A program made the translations under genes and the position numbers. Positions 46,780 through 56,640 of a stretch of DNA of 64,000 nucleotides are shown here, piece after piece. The notes beneath the pieces were generated by a model. That model did no database searches. It was not told the DNA's origin and saw nothing but the letters and a program-made list of their open reading frames with translations. The number at the start of each line of letters is the position of its first letter. The stretch's first letter is position 1. The DNA comes from Thauera propionica (lineage in GTDB: Bacteria; Pseudomonadota; Gammaproteobacteria; Burkholderiales; Rhodocyclaceae), in the NCBI RefSeq assembly GCF_002245655.1, contig NZ_NOIH01000009.1, positions 1 through 64,000 of the forward strand, read 5' to 3'.

Positions 46780-48273
46780 CTAACGGGCCGGCGTGCCCAG
46801 CACGGCGTCGATATAGCCCTGCGGCGCGGCCAGCTGCTCGGCGGCGGCACTGGCGTAGTCCATCACGGGGCCGGCCAGCAGGCCGATCGCCACGGTCATC
46901 GCCGCCAGTGCCGAAATCGCCCACAGGGCCGGCCGCAGGCCCGCCACGCGGCGCAGCGCGCCCTCGCCCCCGGGGTGGGGTTTCAGGAAGGCCTCGTTCC
47001 AGATCTTGCTCATCGACAGCAGGGTGAAGATCCCGGTGAGCAGCGCCACGGTGGCGGCAATCCAGGCGCTCGCGTCGAGGCTGGCCTTCACCAGCACGAA
47101 CTTGGCCCAGAAACCCGACAGCGGCGGAATGCCGGCGAGCGACAGCGCCGGTATCGCGAACAGGATCGCCAGCCAGGGCGCGTGTGCGTAGAGGCCGCCC
47201 ATGGCGGCCAGGCGCTCGGCGCCGGTCAGGCGCGCCGCGATGCCACCGATGAAGAACAGGTTGGCCTTCACCACGATGTGGTGGATCAGGTAGAACACCG
47301 CACCGGCCAGCGCCAGCGGCGTGGCGAGCGCGAGGCCGAGGATCATGTAGCCGACCTGGCTGACGATGTGGAAGGACAGGATGCGGCGCACCTCGGTCTG
47401 CGCCGCCGCGCCGAGCACGCCGATCAGCATGGTCGCGCACGCGACCCACAGCAGCACCTCGTGGGCGATGCCGGAGTCGGGCCACAGCAGCGTCACGAGC
47501 CGGATCAGCGCATACACGCCGACCTTGGTCAGCAGGCCGGCGAACAGCGCCGAGATTGGCGTCCAGGCGAGGTGATAGGAGGCCGGCAGCCAGCCGAACA
47601 CCGGGAACAGCGCGGCCTTGATCGAGAACGCGACCAGCATCAGCCCGACCGCGGCATTGGCGGTGGCCGGCACCTCGCCGGAGGCGAACAGGTGCGCGAG
47701 TTCGGCCATGTTCAGGCTGCCGCTGGCGCCATAGAGCAGGCCGGCCGCCAGCAGGAACATCATCGTCGCAACCAGGTTCAGCACGACGTACACCACGGTG
47801 CCCGACAGGCGCCGACGGCCGCCGCCGAGCACGATCAGTGCGAAGGAGCCGACCAGCAGCACCTCGAACCACACGTAGAGGTTGAAGACGTCGCCGGTGA
47901 TGAAGGCGCCGCACACGCCGACCAGCAGGCCGTGCAGCAAGGGATGGAAATCGCGCCCGCGCGCCGCGTCGGTGTCCCGCGCCAGCGCGACGAGCACCGT
48001 CGCCAGGCCGACGATGCCGGTGATGGCGACCATCACCGCCGACAGGCGGTCGATGACCAGCGTGATGCCGTAGGGCGCAGCCCAGCCGCCAGCCTGGCCG
48101 GCGAGGATCTCGCCGCCGGCGGCGAGGCCGACCAGTGCCAGCCCGGCCGAGGTCAGCGCAGCACTGCCGACCAGGCTGAGCGCGCCGACCAGTCGCGGCG
48201 AGCGCCGTGCGAGCAGGCACAACACCAGCGTGGCCAGTGGGATCAGCAGCGGCGAGACGAGCAAGGCCTTCAT
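46780..48273 (-). CDS. mrpD: Mrp antiporter subunit D, operon 2
   Basis: 497 aa, ~14 membrane segments. VWFEVLLVGSFALIVLGGGRRR contains the TM5 Glu; FSIKAALFPVFGWLPASYHLAWTPISALFAGLLTKVGVYALIR carries the conserved Lys residues; GIPPLSGFWAKFVLVKA. Its 3' end is 11 bases from mrpE and its start overlaps mrpC by 4 bases. Confidence 0.94.
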   Translation of the reverse strand: MKALLVSPLLIPLATLVLCLLARRSPRLVGALSLVGSAALTSAGLALVGLAAGGEILAGQAGGWAAPYGITLVIDRLSAVMVAITGIVGLATVLVALARDTDAARGRDFHPLLHGLLVGVCGAFITGDVFNLYVWFEVLLVGSFALIVLGGGRRRLSGTVVYVVLNLVATMMFLLAAGLLYGASGSLNMAELAHLFASGEVPATANAAVGLMLVAFSIKAALFPVFGWLPASYHLAWTPISALFAGLLTKVGVYALIRLVTLLWPDSGIAHEVLLWVACATMLIGVLGAAAQTEVRRILSFHIVSQVGYMILGLALATPLALAGAVFYLIHHIVVKANLFFIGGIAARLTGAERLAAMGGLYAHAPWLAILFAIPALSLAGIPPLSGFWAKFVLVKASLDASAWIAATVALLTGIFTLLSMSKIWNEAFLKPHPGGEGALRRVAGLRPALWAISALAAMTVAIGLLAGPVMDYASAAAEQLAAPQGYIDAVLGTPAR

Positions 48274-48680
48274 CCGCGCACCTCCCGTTGCCCCGCAATG
48301 GGCGCTGCCGGAACGGGCTCGGCCGGCAGGTCGGGCGCTGGTTCCTCGGCTACCGCGGTGATCCGGTCGGTCTCGATGTTGCCGTGCAGTTCCCAGCTGC
48401 GCTTGAGCACCGCCAGCGCGAACACGAACAGCGCAAAGCCGATCACGATCGCGGTCAGCACCAGCGCCTGCGGCAGCGGATTGACGGCTGCGGCCAGGTC
48501 AGCGCTGTCGGCAAAGGCCGCGACGCTGCCGTCCAGGCGTCCGCCCAGCAGCACCGCGAGGTTGACGCCATTGCCCAGCACCACCACGCCCAGCACCACG
48601 CGCAGCAGGCTGCGGTCGAGCAGCATCCAGATGCCGATGGCGACGAGGAGGCCGGCGGTGACCGATGCGACGATTTCCAT
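48270..48680 (-). CDS. mrpC: Mrp antiporter subunit C, operon 2
   Basis: 136 aa from ATG 48680. NuoK-like: TAGLLVAIGIWMLLDRSLLRVVLGVVVLGNGVNLAVLL and DPLP-like NPLPQALVLTAIVIGFALFVFALAVLKRSW. A ~35-residue Pro/Ala/Glu tail follows. One base separates its start from the mrpA stop. Confidence 0.93.
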   Translation of the reverse strand: MEIVASVTAGLLVAIGIWMLLDRSLLRVVLGVVVLGNGVNLAVLLGGRLDGSVAAFADSADLAAAVNPLPQALVLTAIVIGFALFVFALAVLKRSWELHGNIETDRITAVAEEPAPDLPAEPVPAAPIAGQREVRG

Positions 48681-48681
48681 G

Positions 48682-51480
48682 TCAGCCCTCTGTCGGCCGG
48701 CTTGCGGCGGCTTCGTGGGGTCCATCGCCGGCCTGCTCGCGCTCGAGCAGGCGCAGCAGCATGTGCAGCACGGCGCCGAGCACGGTCAGGAACACGCCGA
48801 CATCGAACAGCAGCGGCGAGCCCAGCGGCAGGCCCCCCGGGAAGATCCAGCTGCCGGTCAGGAAGGCTTCGCCGCGCGCGAGCCCGATCACCCCGGCACC
48901 GGCGGCCAGCGCCAGGCCAGTCGCCGCGATGATGGCGGGCGGCACGCGCAGCATCCTCCGTGCGCGCTCGACGCCGTCGCCCAGTGCCAGCAGGACGACC
49001 GCACAGGCGGCGACCAGTCCGCCGATGAAGCCCCCGCCAGGCAGGTTGTGGCCGCGCCACAGGAGCACCAGCGACATCAGCAGCAGCAGCGCCGACAGCG
49101 GTTTCATGCCCTGGCGCAACAGCACCGAGCCGAACTCCGGATTGCCTTGTCCGTGCGGCGGGTGGGCGGTACCCGGCTGCCGCTTCCTGCTCGCGCCCAG
49201 CAGCGATGCGGCGGCGAGCCCCGCCAATGCGACTACGAGGATCTCGCCCAGGGTGTCGAGCGCACGGAAGTCGACCAGGATCACGTTGACCACGTTGGCG
49301 CCGTGTCCGCCCGGCAGGCTGTTGTCGAGGTACCAGCGCGCGATGTTGCCGGGCAAGGGTTCGCTGAGCGACACCAGCAACAGCGCGGTGACGATGGCAC
49401 CGAGCGCGATTGCCACCACCGCATGGAAGCGCTTCGCGGTCGGGTTGCGCGAACCGACGCCGGACAGCGGCGGCAGCTTGCGCAGTACCAGCGCGAGGAA
49501 GATCACGGTCAGTGTCTCCACCATCAACTGCGTGATGGCGACATCGGGCGCATTGGCGGCGAGGAAGAACAGCGCCAGGCCCAGGCCGCTGGCGCCCAGC
49601 GTGGCGACCAGTGCGACGCGGCCGCGCATCACCGCCGCGGCGGCAGCGCCGGCCACCGCGAGCACGCAGCCCACTGTGCCCGCGACCGACAGCGGGCTGG
49701 CGGGAATCGGCCAGCGGATGCCGCCGCCGGCCGCCAGCGCGGAAACCACCCCCACCAGCGTGAAACCCGTGATCGCCAGCACCAGCAGGCTGATGTGCTG
49801 GCGCAGTGAGCCATGCTGGAAACGGTCGGCCACCCCAGTGGCGAAGGCGAAGATGCGCTTGAGCAGGCGGTCCCAGATCATGTCGCCGCTGACTCGCCAT
49901 AGCACCCGCCACAGCGACAGGCGACGGCGCACGCGGGTGCGCTGCAGGTAGAAGAACACGCCGAGGCTCACGGTCAACAGGCTCGCCGCCACCGCCGGCG
50001 TGAGTCCGCCCCACAGGTACAGCTTCACATCCACCGCGTCGCGCGCCACCGCCTGCACCGCGGCGTCGATCAGCCAGATCTCGGCGATGTTGTTGAAGGC
50101 GCCGAACACAAAGCCGCCGAAGGCGAGCAGCATCGGTCCGATCCACATCGGCAGGCTGACCTCGTGCGGGTGCCGCGGATAGCGCCCCTCGCGGCCGAGG
50201 AAGGCGCGAACGAAAACCAGACCGGCGGCGGTGAGCAGCAGCGCGTTGGTCAGGATCATGACCGCGGTGGTGATCCACCCGACCACGCCAAGCTCGATGA
50301 GGCCGGCGTACTTGAACTCCTTGGCAATGAAGCCGAAGAAAGGCGGCAGGCCGGCGTTGGAGAAGGCCGCCAGCGCCACCGCGAAGCCGGTGAGCGGCAT
50401 GTAGCGGATCAGGCCGCCCAGGCGCGGGATCTGGCGTGTGCCGGTGGCGTGGTCGATGGCCCCGACCGCCATGAACAGCGCCGCCTTGTAGAGCGCATGG
50501 GCGACAAGGTAGATTGCGAAGGCCTGCAGGCCGTAGCGGGTGTTGGTGCCGAGCAGCATGGTCAGCTGGCCCAGCACGGTGACGGTGGTGTAGGCGAGCA
50601 CCCGCTTGAGGTCTGTCTGGCGGATCGCCAGCACCGCGCCCACCAGCGCCGTGGCGGCGCCGATGACGATCAGGATCGTGCTCCAGCCGGCCGAGCCGCC
50701 GAGCACCGGGTTGAGGCGGGCGAGCAGATAGACGCCGGCCTTTACCATGGTGGCCGAATGCAGGTAGGCCGACACCGGGGTCGGCGCCGCCATGGCATTG
50801 GGTAGCCAGAGGTGAAACGGGATCTGCGCCGACTTGGTGAAGGCCCCCGCGAGCACCAGCAGCAGGATCGCAGGGTACAACGCGTGTCCCTCGATGGCAG
50901 CGGCCGACAGGCCGGAGAACTGCCAGCTCTCGCCCGCACTGCCGAGGAGGATGAGCCCGGCGAGCAGGGCGAGCCCGCCGCCGCCGGTGATCAGCAGCGC
51001 CTGCAATGCCGAGCGGCGTGATTCCGGCTTGTCGTGCTGGAAGCCGATGAGCAGGAAGGAAGCGACGCTCGTCAGCTCCCAGAACACGAACATGGCGATG
51101 AGGTCGTCTGCCAGCACCATGCCCAGCATGGCCGCCATGAAGCCCAGCAGGTAGGCGTGGAAGCGCCCGAGGTGATGGTGGTCCGACAGGTAGCTGCCGG
51201 CGTAGAGGACGATCAGCGTGCCGATACCGCTGATCAGCAGCGCGAACAGCAGCGACAGTCCGTCCAGGCGGAACGCAAGGGTGACGTCGAGCGCAGGCAC
51301 CCAGGCGTGGTGCTCGAGGATTACGCCGCCTGCCGCGATCTCCGGGGTCAGCGACAGGAAGTGGCCGAACACGACCAGCGGCGCGAGCGCGAGCACCCAT
51401 GCTGCGCGCTCGTCGAGCCAGCGCGTGAGCGGTGGTGCGAGCAGCATCGCCACGGCGATCAGGCCGATGCTGGTCAGCAT
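48682..51480 (-). CDS. mrpA: Mrp cation/proton antiporter subunit A (fused A-B), operon 2
   Basis: 932 aa from ATG 51480 with AGGGGAGG six bases upstream. NuoL-like domain: FWELTSVASFLLIGFQHD, TKSAQIPFHLWLPNAMAAPTPVSAYLHSATMVKAG, GLPPFFGFIAKEFKYAG. MrpA-specific segment near 640-660 (NAPDVAITQLMVETLTVIFLAL). MrpB-like end near 785-915 (LLLMSLVLLWRGHNLPGGGFIGGL). Same domain order as operon 1 but clearly diverged, so an old paralogue or separately acquired copy. Confidence 0.95.
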   Translation of the reverse strand: MLTSIGLIAVAMLLAPPLTRWLDERAAWVLALAPLVVFGHFLSLTPEIAAGGVILEHHAWVPALDVTLAFRLDGLSLLFALLISGIGTLIVLYAGSYLSDHHHLGRFHAYLLGFMAAMLGMVLADDLIAMFVFWELTSVASFLLIGFQHDKPESRRSALQALLITGGGGLALLAGLILLGSAGESWQFSGLSAAAIEGHALYPAILLLVLAGAFTKSAQIPFHLWLPNAMAAPTPVSAYLHSATMVKAGVYLLARLNPVLGGSAGWSTILIVIGAATALVGAVLAIRQTDLKRVLAYTTVTVLGQLTMLLGTNTRYGLQAFAIYLVAHALYKAALFMAVGAIDHATGTRQIPRLGGLIRYMPLTGFAVALAAFSNAGLPPFFGFIAKEFKYAGLIELGVVGWITTAVMILTNALLLTAAGLVFVRAFLGREGRYPRHPHEVSLPMWIGPMLLAFGGFVFGAFNNIAEIWLIDAAVQAVARDAVDVKLYLWGGLTPAVAASLLTVSLGVFFYLQRTRVRRRLSLWRVLWRVSGDMIWDRLLKRIFAFATGVADRFQHGSLRQHISLLVLAITGFTLVGVVSALAAGGGIRWPIPASPLSVAGTVGCVLAVAGAAAAAVMRGRVALVATLGASGLGLALFFLAANAPDVAITQLMVETLTVIFLALVLRKLPPLSGVGSRNPTAKRFHAVVAIALGAIVTALLLVSLSEPLPGNIARWYLDNSLPGGHGANVVNVILVDFRALDTLGEILVVALAGLAAASLLGASRKRQPGTAHPPHGQGNPEFGSVLLRQGMKPLSALLLLMSLVLLWRGHNLPGGGFIGGLVAACAVVLLALGDGVERARRMLRVPPAIIAATGLALAAGAGVIGLARGEAFLTGSWIFPGGLPLGSPLLFDVGVFLTVLGAVLHMLLRLLEREQAGDGPHEAAASRPTEG

Positions 51481-51503
51481 CGCACGCCTCCCCTGAACAG
51501 CAT
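51474..51503 (-). CDS. 9-aa leader ORF overlapping mrpA of operon 2
   Basis: ATG 51503 preceded by AAGGGGAG; product MLFRGGVRC, ending in a TGA that overlaps the first codons of mrpA (7-base overlap). The arrangement parallels the leader ORF of operon 1. It also embeds the mrpA ribosome binding site. Very short, so support is positional only. The rest of the ~230-base gap (51504-51736) shows no gene or clear promoter apart from the 12-bp repeats. Confidence 0.3.
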   Translation of the reverse strand: MLFRGGVRC

Positions 51504-51688
51504 GTTCGTCGTCTCCCCTTTTACCTGGCGCAGGCCGTTGGTGTAGGCCTGCGTTGTTCGTATTGGTGGAAAAGGGACAGGGCGTTCGGTGGCGAGGTTC
51601 CCGGCATGGCCTCCGGATAGGCAGACTTGGCGCGAAAACGCGCCCAACTCACCGAGCGTGCGCCTTGCTGGGCGCCGCTGCGGCGAGT

Positions 51689-51736
51689 TGGACTTCAGAG
51701 TGGACGTCGGCTTGGACGTCGGGCTGGGAGGTGGCC
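51689..51736. repeat. Degenerate 12-bp tandem repeat, four units
   Basis: Four successive 12-base units beginning TGGAC/TGGGA (central two TGGACGTCGGCT and TGGACGTCGGGC) end exactly at the stop codon of the Cys-rich protein gene. Function unknown. Confidence 0.5.
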
Positions 51737-51970
51737 TCAGGCCGCCATGCGAATGCGCTCCTCCCGAATCTTCATGCATTCACCCGCATGCTTCATCATT
51801 TCGGCGTCCTCTTCGCTGAGTCCGCTGACTTCGGCAAAGTAGCCGGCCAGCGGGCAGTCGAACCCTGGTGGACATCCGTGTTCGCACGCGCATTCCTGTT
51901 GCGTCTCGTCCAGCAGAACCATTTCGTGAACGGCTTCGCAACGCCCGATCGGGGAGTCGATGATGCTCAT
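51737..51970 (-). CDS. Small Cys-rich hypothetical protein, 77 aa
   Basis: ATG 51970 with AAGGAGA seven bases upstream. Acidic protein with six Cys (11, 27, 29, 33, 39, 65); the cluster ECACEHGCPPGFDCPLAGYF (CxCx3Cx5C) looks like a metal-binding site or redox motif. The C-terminal half is helical with Met and charged residues (DAEMMKHAGECMKIREERI). No signal peptide. Not a ferredoxin or rubredoxin spacing I recognise. Isolated gene between the second mrp operon and the exporter genes, same strand as both. Confidence 0.7.
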   Translation of the reverse strand: MSIIDSPIGRCEAVHEMVLLDETQQECACEHGCPPGFDCPLAGYFAEVSGLSEEDAEMMKHAGECMKIREERIRMAA

Positions 51971-52062
51971 GACAGTCTCCTTCAATGGTGCAGACCAGCC
52001 CGCGATTCCGTGTATTCATTGCATGTTCGTGACGGATTTCACGGACGCCAACTGATTTAAAT

Positions 52063-52383
52063 CTAGTCGGCGGTGCGCGGCGTGCCCGAGGAAATGGGCG
52101 AAGGTTGACCTGCGTCAACGTGTGGGGAAGGCCGGGAAAGCGGGGCGCGCGGTCGCACCTCGTAGGGCGTGCGGCACTGGCTGTCGCGGTAGGGTCCCCG
52201 GCTGCGTTCCCAGCCAGGACCCGGCTCGGTCTGGCTGCAGAACGGGCGGCCGTCGAGTTTGCTGAGCCATACGTACCATGGGGCAGGGGCGGCTTTTGCG
52301 ACAGGCGCGTGCAGGCTTAGCGCCAGCGTCGTCGCCAGTGCCAGGCGGACGGCCGGGGTGTGACGACGGCGCTCACTCCGCAC
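52063..52383 (-). CDS. Small secreted hypothetical protein, 106 aa
   Basis: GTG start at 52383, 11 bases inside the end of the FtsX-type permease gene. Signal peptide: RSERRRHTPAVR then LALATTLALSLHAPVAKA, cleavage after AKA. The mature part (~75 aa) is Pro/Arg/Ser-rich with two Cys (PFCSQTE, SQCRTPY) and a PWYVWLSKLDG start. Last gene of the exporter set, possibly co-translated with it. Function unknown; a periplasmic accessory is as likely as an exported substrate. Confidence 0.6.
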   Translation of the reverse strand: MRSERRRHTPAVRLALATTLALSLHAPVAKAAPAPWYVWLSKLDGRPFCSQTEPGPGWERSRGPYRDSQCRTPYEVRPRAPLSRPSPHVDAGQPSPISSGTPRTAD

Positions 52384-53572
52384 GCAACGCCTCCACCGGG
52401 TCCAGACGGGCTGCGCGGCGTGCGGGCAGCACTCCGGCCGCGAGTCCGATCGATATGGCCAGCAGTTCGGCGGCGACGACGAAGCTCCACGGCGTGCTCA
52501 CGGGCAGGTCCGGCAGCATCAGGCCGAGCAGGTGCGCAAGGCCTGCTCCCACCGCCAGGCCGACCACGCCGCCCGCGGCAGCCAGCACTACCGCCTCGCC
52601 CAGGAAAAGTCCGAGGATGGTTCGGCGGCGCGCGCCGAGCGCCACCAGCAGGCCGATCTCGTTGGTGCGCTCGGCCACGGCGATGGTCATGATCGTGACG
52701 ATGCCGACGCCGCCCACCAGCAGGGAGATGCCGCCCAAGGCGCCCACCGCGGCGGTGAGGATGTCGAGGATGTTCGAGAGCGTGGCGAGCATGTCTTCCT
52801 GGGTGCGGATCGTGAAGTCCTCGCGGCCGTGACGGGCGATGAGGCTGCGCTTGACGAGTTCGACCACGCGGGCGGCAGGAACGTTTTCCTCGTAGTCGAG
52901 GCCGATCTCCATCAGCCCGTCGCGATTGAACAGGGCGAGGCCGCGCGCGGTGGGGATGAAGGCGGTGTCGTCGAGGTCGATGCCGAGGAACTGGCCCTTC
53001 TCCTCCATGATGCCGATGACCCGATAACGTTCGTCGCCGATCTGCACCCGCTCGCCGAGCGCATTGCCGGCATCGAAAAGCTCACGTTTCAGTTTCGGGC
53101 CGAGCACGACGAAGGCGCGCGGGCTGCTGCTGTCGTCGGGCGGCAGGAACTGGCCGACGCGAACGCGCATCGCGTACACCGCGTGCATGTCGGGACCGAC
53201 GCCCAGCACCATCGTGCGCCGCACGCGGCCGTTGGCGCGCACCTCGGCGTTGCCGTTGACGTTGCCGGTGACGTGGCGCACATGCGGCAGGCGGGCCAGG
53301 GCGGTGACGTCGTCGAGAGTGAGGTCGCGCGCGGTGGACGGCAGGCCGGGCGGGCCGCCACGGGCGCCCTGGCGGCCGGGATTGATCTCGATGACGTTGG
53401 TGCCGAACTGACCGAATTCCTGCAGCACGAAACGATGCAGGCCCTCGCCGATAGAGGTCAGCAGGATCACGGCGGCGATGCCGACGGCGATCCCCCCGAG
53501 CGTCAGGCCGCTGCGCATGCGGTGCGCGGTGACCGAGCGCAGGGCGAGGTGGAGAAAGTCGATCCAGCGCAT
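52373..53572 (-). CDS. MacB-like ABC transporter permease (FtsX domain), second copy
   Basis: 399 aa from ATG 53572, 5 bases after the first permease stop. One N-terminal membrane segment (LTLGGIAVGIAAVILLTSIG), a large periplasmic MacB-PCD domain (~50-250), and three C-terminal segments with the FtsX signature (AVAERTNEIGLLVALGARRRTILGLFLGEAVVL) and closing LPARRAARLDPVEALR. Pairs with the neighbouring permease as a heterodimer driven by the ATPase at 54783-55478. Confidence 0.9.
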   Translation of the reverse strand: MRWIDFLHLALRSVTAHRMRSGLTLGGIAVGIAAVILLTSIGEGLHRFVLQEFGQFGTNVIEINPGRQGARGGPPGLPSTARDLTLDDVTALARLPHVRHVTGNVNGNAEVRANGRVRRTMVLGVGPDMHAVYAMRVRVGQFLPPDDSSSPRAFVVLGPKLKRELFDAGNALGERVQIGDERYRVIGIMEEKGQFLGIDLDDTAFIPTARGLALFNRDGLMEIGLDYEENVPAARVVELVKRSLIARHGREDFTIRTQEDMLATLSNILDILTAAVGALGGISLLVGGVGIVTIMTIAVAERTNEIGLLVALGARRRTILGLFLGEAVVLAAAGGVVGLAVGAGLAHLLGLMLPDLPVSTPWSFVVAAELLAISIGLAAGVLPARRAARLDPVEALRAE

Positions 53573-53577
53573 CGCGC

Positions 53578-54782
53578 TCACCGCTTCATCAGTGCCTGCA
53601 CCGGATCCAGTGCGGCGGCGCGGCGCGCGGGCATCACCCCGAACAGCAGCCCGGTGGTGAGCGCCGTACCCACCGCGGCGGCCACGGCCCAATCCGGCGG
53701 CCAGGCTGGCAGGGCGGGGAATGCCAGCCGGATGCCCCATGCGCCGGCGTGACCGAGCGCGAACCCGGCTACCGCCCCGGCCAGCGACAGCAGCCCGGCT
53801 TCGGCGAGGAAGGCGAGGCGGATCGCACCTGTGCTGGCGCCGAGCGCCTTCAGCAGGCCGATCTCGCCGGTGCGCTGGGTGACCGCGACCAGCATCACGT
53901 TCATGACCAGGATGCCGGCCACCGCCAGGCTGATCGCGGCGATGCCGGCGACCCCCAGCGTGAGCGCGCCGAGGATGCGGTCGAAGGTGCCGAGCACGGC
54001 GTCCTGGGTGATGACGGTGAAGTCGAGCTCGCCGTCGCGGCGAGCGCGCAGCAGATCCTCCACCTGGCGTTGGGCCGGCCCTAGCGCCTCGCGGCCGCGG
54101 GTCTCGACCATGATGCGGAACAGGGCGTTGGTGTTGAACATCGCCTGAGCGGTGGCGACCGGCACCAGCACCAGTTCGTCCGAGTTCATGCCCAGCCCGC
54201 GTCCGGCCGGCCCCATGATGCCGATCACGCGCAGGCGGCGGTCGCCAAGGCGGATCATGCGACCAATCGCATTCTCGTTGCCGAACAGTTCGGCGCGGAT
54301 CGTTTCGCCGATTACCGCGACCGCCGTGGCGCGGCCGAAGTCCTCGCGCGGCAGGAACTGGCCGCCAGCCACGCCGAAGCCGCGGATGCCGAGATAGTCC
54401 GCCGTGGTGCCCAGCACCATCACCTCGCGCAGGCGACCGCCCACCGAGATCTCGGAGTTGCCCACGGTGAGTGGCGCGACGCGCTGCACCAGCGGCAGGC
54501 GCAGCAGGGCCGCAGCGTCGTCATTGGTGAGGTCGCGCGGCGTGCTGCTGACGAAGCTGCCCGGGTTGACGCCGCCGGTCTCGGTGCGCCCCGGCAGCAC
54601 GATCAGCAGGTTGGCGCCGAGCGCGGAGAACTCCTCGACCACGTAGCGGCGCGCACCGTCGCCGAGCGCGGTGAGCATCACCACCGCCGCGACGCCAATC
54701 GACATCGCCAGCACCATCAGTGCAGTGCGAAGGGGGTAGCCGAGCGCGGCGCGGGTGGCGAAGCGCAGCGTGTCGGCGGGAC

Positions 54783-54786
<4 letters not shown>
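53578..54786 (-). CDS. MacB-like ABC transporter permease (FtsX domain), first copy
   Basis: 402 aa from ATG 54786, overlapping the ATPase stop as ATGA. Same layout as its neighbour: ALMVLAMSIGVAAVVMLTALG, periplasmic domain with SSTPRDLTNDDAAALLRLP, and VAVTQRTGEIGLLKALGASTGAIRLAFLAEAG plus MPARRAAALDPVQALMKR. In such systems the ATPase and permease domains, fused in E. coli MacB, are separate, with two different permeases. Confidence 0.9.
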
Positions 54787-55478
<692 letters not shown>

Positions 55479-55487
55479 GTCTGCGCG

Positions 55488-56633
55488 CTAGCGGGTGACG
55501 GACTCGACGCTGACGTGCGCACCGGCCGCCACGCCCGTGCGTTCGAGCGAGGTGACGATGCGCTCGCCGGCCTGCAGGCCTTCGACGACTTCGGTCTGTT
55601 CCCAGTTCGACAGGCCGGTGCGCAGGCCGCGCTCGACCAGTACGCCGTTCTGCTCTACCAGCACGCGCTGGCCTTCGCGCAGCGCGGAGGTCGGGACGCG
55701 CAGCACGTCCGGGCGGGTGTCGAGCACGATCTCGACGTCCGCGCTGTAGCCCACCAGCATGCCGCGGGCCTCGTCCGGGCGGACGAAGTCGACGTCCACC
55801 TCGACCGTGCGGGCCTGCTTCTCCACCGCGGTGATGTAGGGCGCGACACGTTTCACCCGGCCTTCGAACACCGTGCCCGCCATCGCTTCGAGCGAGATCC
55901 GCACCGGCAACCCGGCACGGATCTTGGGCGCGTCGATCTCGTCCATCGGCGCCTTCACGTACAGGCAGGAGTCGTCGATCAGGTCGATGGCCGGCGGCGT
56001 CGGCACGCCGGGCGGGGAGGGGATGGAGATCTCGCCCAGTTCGCCGCTGATCTTGGCCACGGTGCCGGCGAAGGGAGCGATCAGCACCAGGCGCTGGCGC
56101 TCGGTCTCGGTGGCGGTGAGCTGGGCTTGCGCGGTGGCGACGTCCGCGCGTGCCGTGTCGCAGGCAGCGCGGCGGGCGCGGGCTTCGGTGCGCGCCTTCT
56201 CCTCTGCGCTGGCGGACACGAAGCCGCGCTTGACGAGCTGCGCCTGGCGCGCGGCCTCGCGTTCGGCGTTGTCGGCCACGGTGCAGGCTTCCTGCACGCG
56301 CTGGCGTGCGGTGGCGAGCTGCGCCTGGTTGACCGCCAGTCGCGCGTCCAGGTCGCCGTGCCACAGCCGCATCAGCACCTGCCCGGCCTCGACCCGGTCG
56401 CCTTCCTTCACCCCCAGGTAGTCGATGCGCCCGCCGACGATGGTCGCCATCTTGGTCCGCTGGCAAGCCTCGATCTCGCCCGCCCGCGTGTTCGACAGCG
56501 TCGCCTCGACCAGTCCGCGCCCGACCTCATGCACCACGACCGCGACCGGCTTGGGGCGGGTGAACCACCAGCCTGCCGCGCCGAGGAGGGCGAGCACGAT
56601 GACGAAAGGAATCAGGCGCCGGAAGGTATTCAT
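55488..56633 (-). CDS. MacA-like periplasmic adaptor (HlyD/RND family)
   Basis: 381 aa. N-terminal anchor LIPFVIVLALLGAAGWWF; lipoyl halves GGRIDYLGVKEGDRVEAGQVLMRLW and LIAPFAGTVAKISGELGEI; coiled-coil hairpin between them (~95-165, with AQLATARQRVQEACTVADNAE and ARTEARARRAACDTARADVATAQ); beta-barrel and membrane-proximal domains after. Bridges the inner-membrane ABC permeases to an outer-membrane channel (none in the window). First gene of the exporter operon; lies 7 bases after the nuclease gene on the same strand. Confidence 0.9.
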   Translation of the reverse strand: MNTFRRLIPFVIVLALLGAAGWWFTRPKPVAVVVHEVGRGLVEATLSNTRAGEIEACQRTKMATIVGGRIDYLGVKEGDRVEAGQVLMRLWHGDLDARLAVNQAQLATARQRVQEACTVADNAEREAARQAQLVKRGFVSASAEEKARTEARARRAACDTARADVATAQAQLTATETERQRLVLIAPFAGTVAKISGELGEISIPSPPGVPTPPAIDLIDDSCLYVKAPMDEIDAPKIRAGLPVRISLEAMAGTVFEGRVKRVAPYITAVEKQARTVEVDVDFVRPDEARGMLVGYSADVEIVLDTRPDVLRVPTSALREGQRVLVEQNGVLVERGLRTGLSNWEQTEVVEGLQAGERIVTSLERTGVAAGAHVSVESVTR

Positions 56634-56640
56634 CAGAGGC

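Noticed and set aside
46975-49809. Open frame of ~940 codons on the plus strand opposite mrpD-mrpC-mrpA of operon 2
   Set aside because: Low-complexity Gln/Arg/His sequence; all true Mrp motifs are on the other strand.
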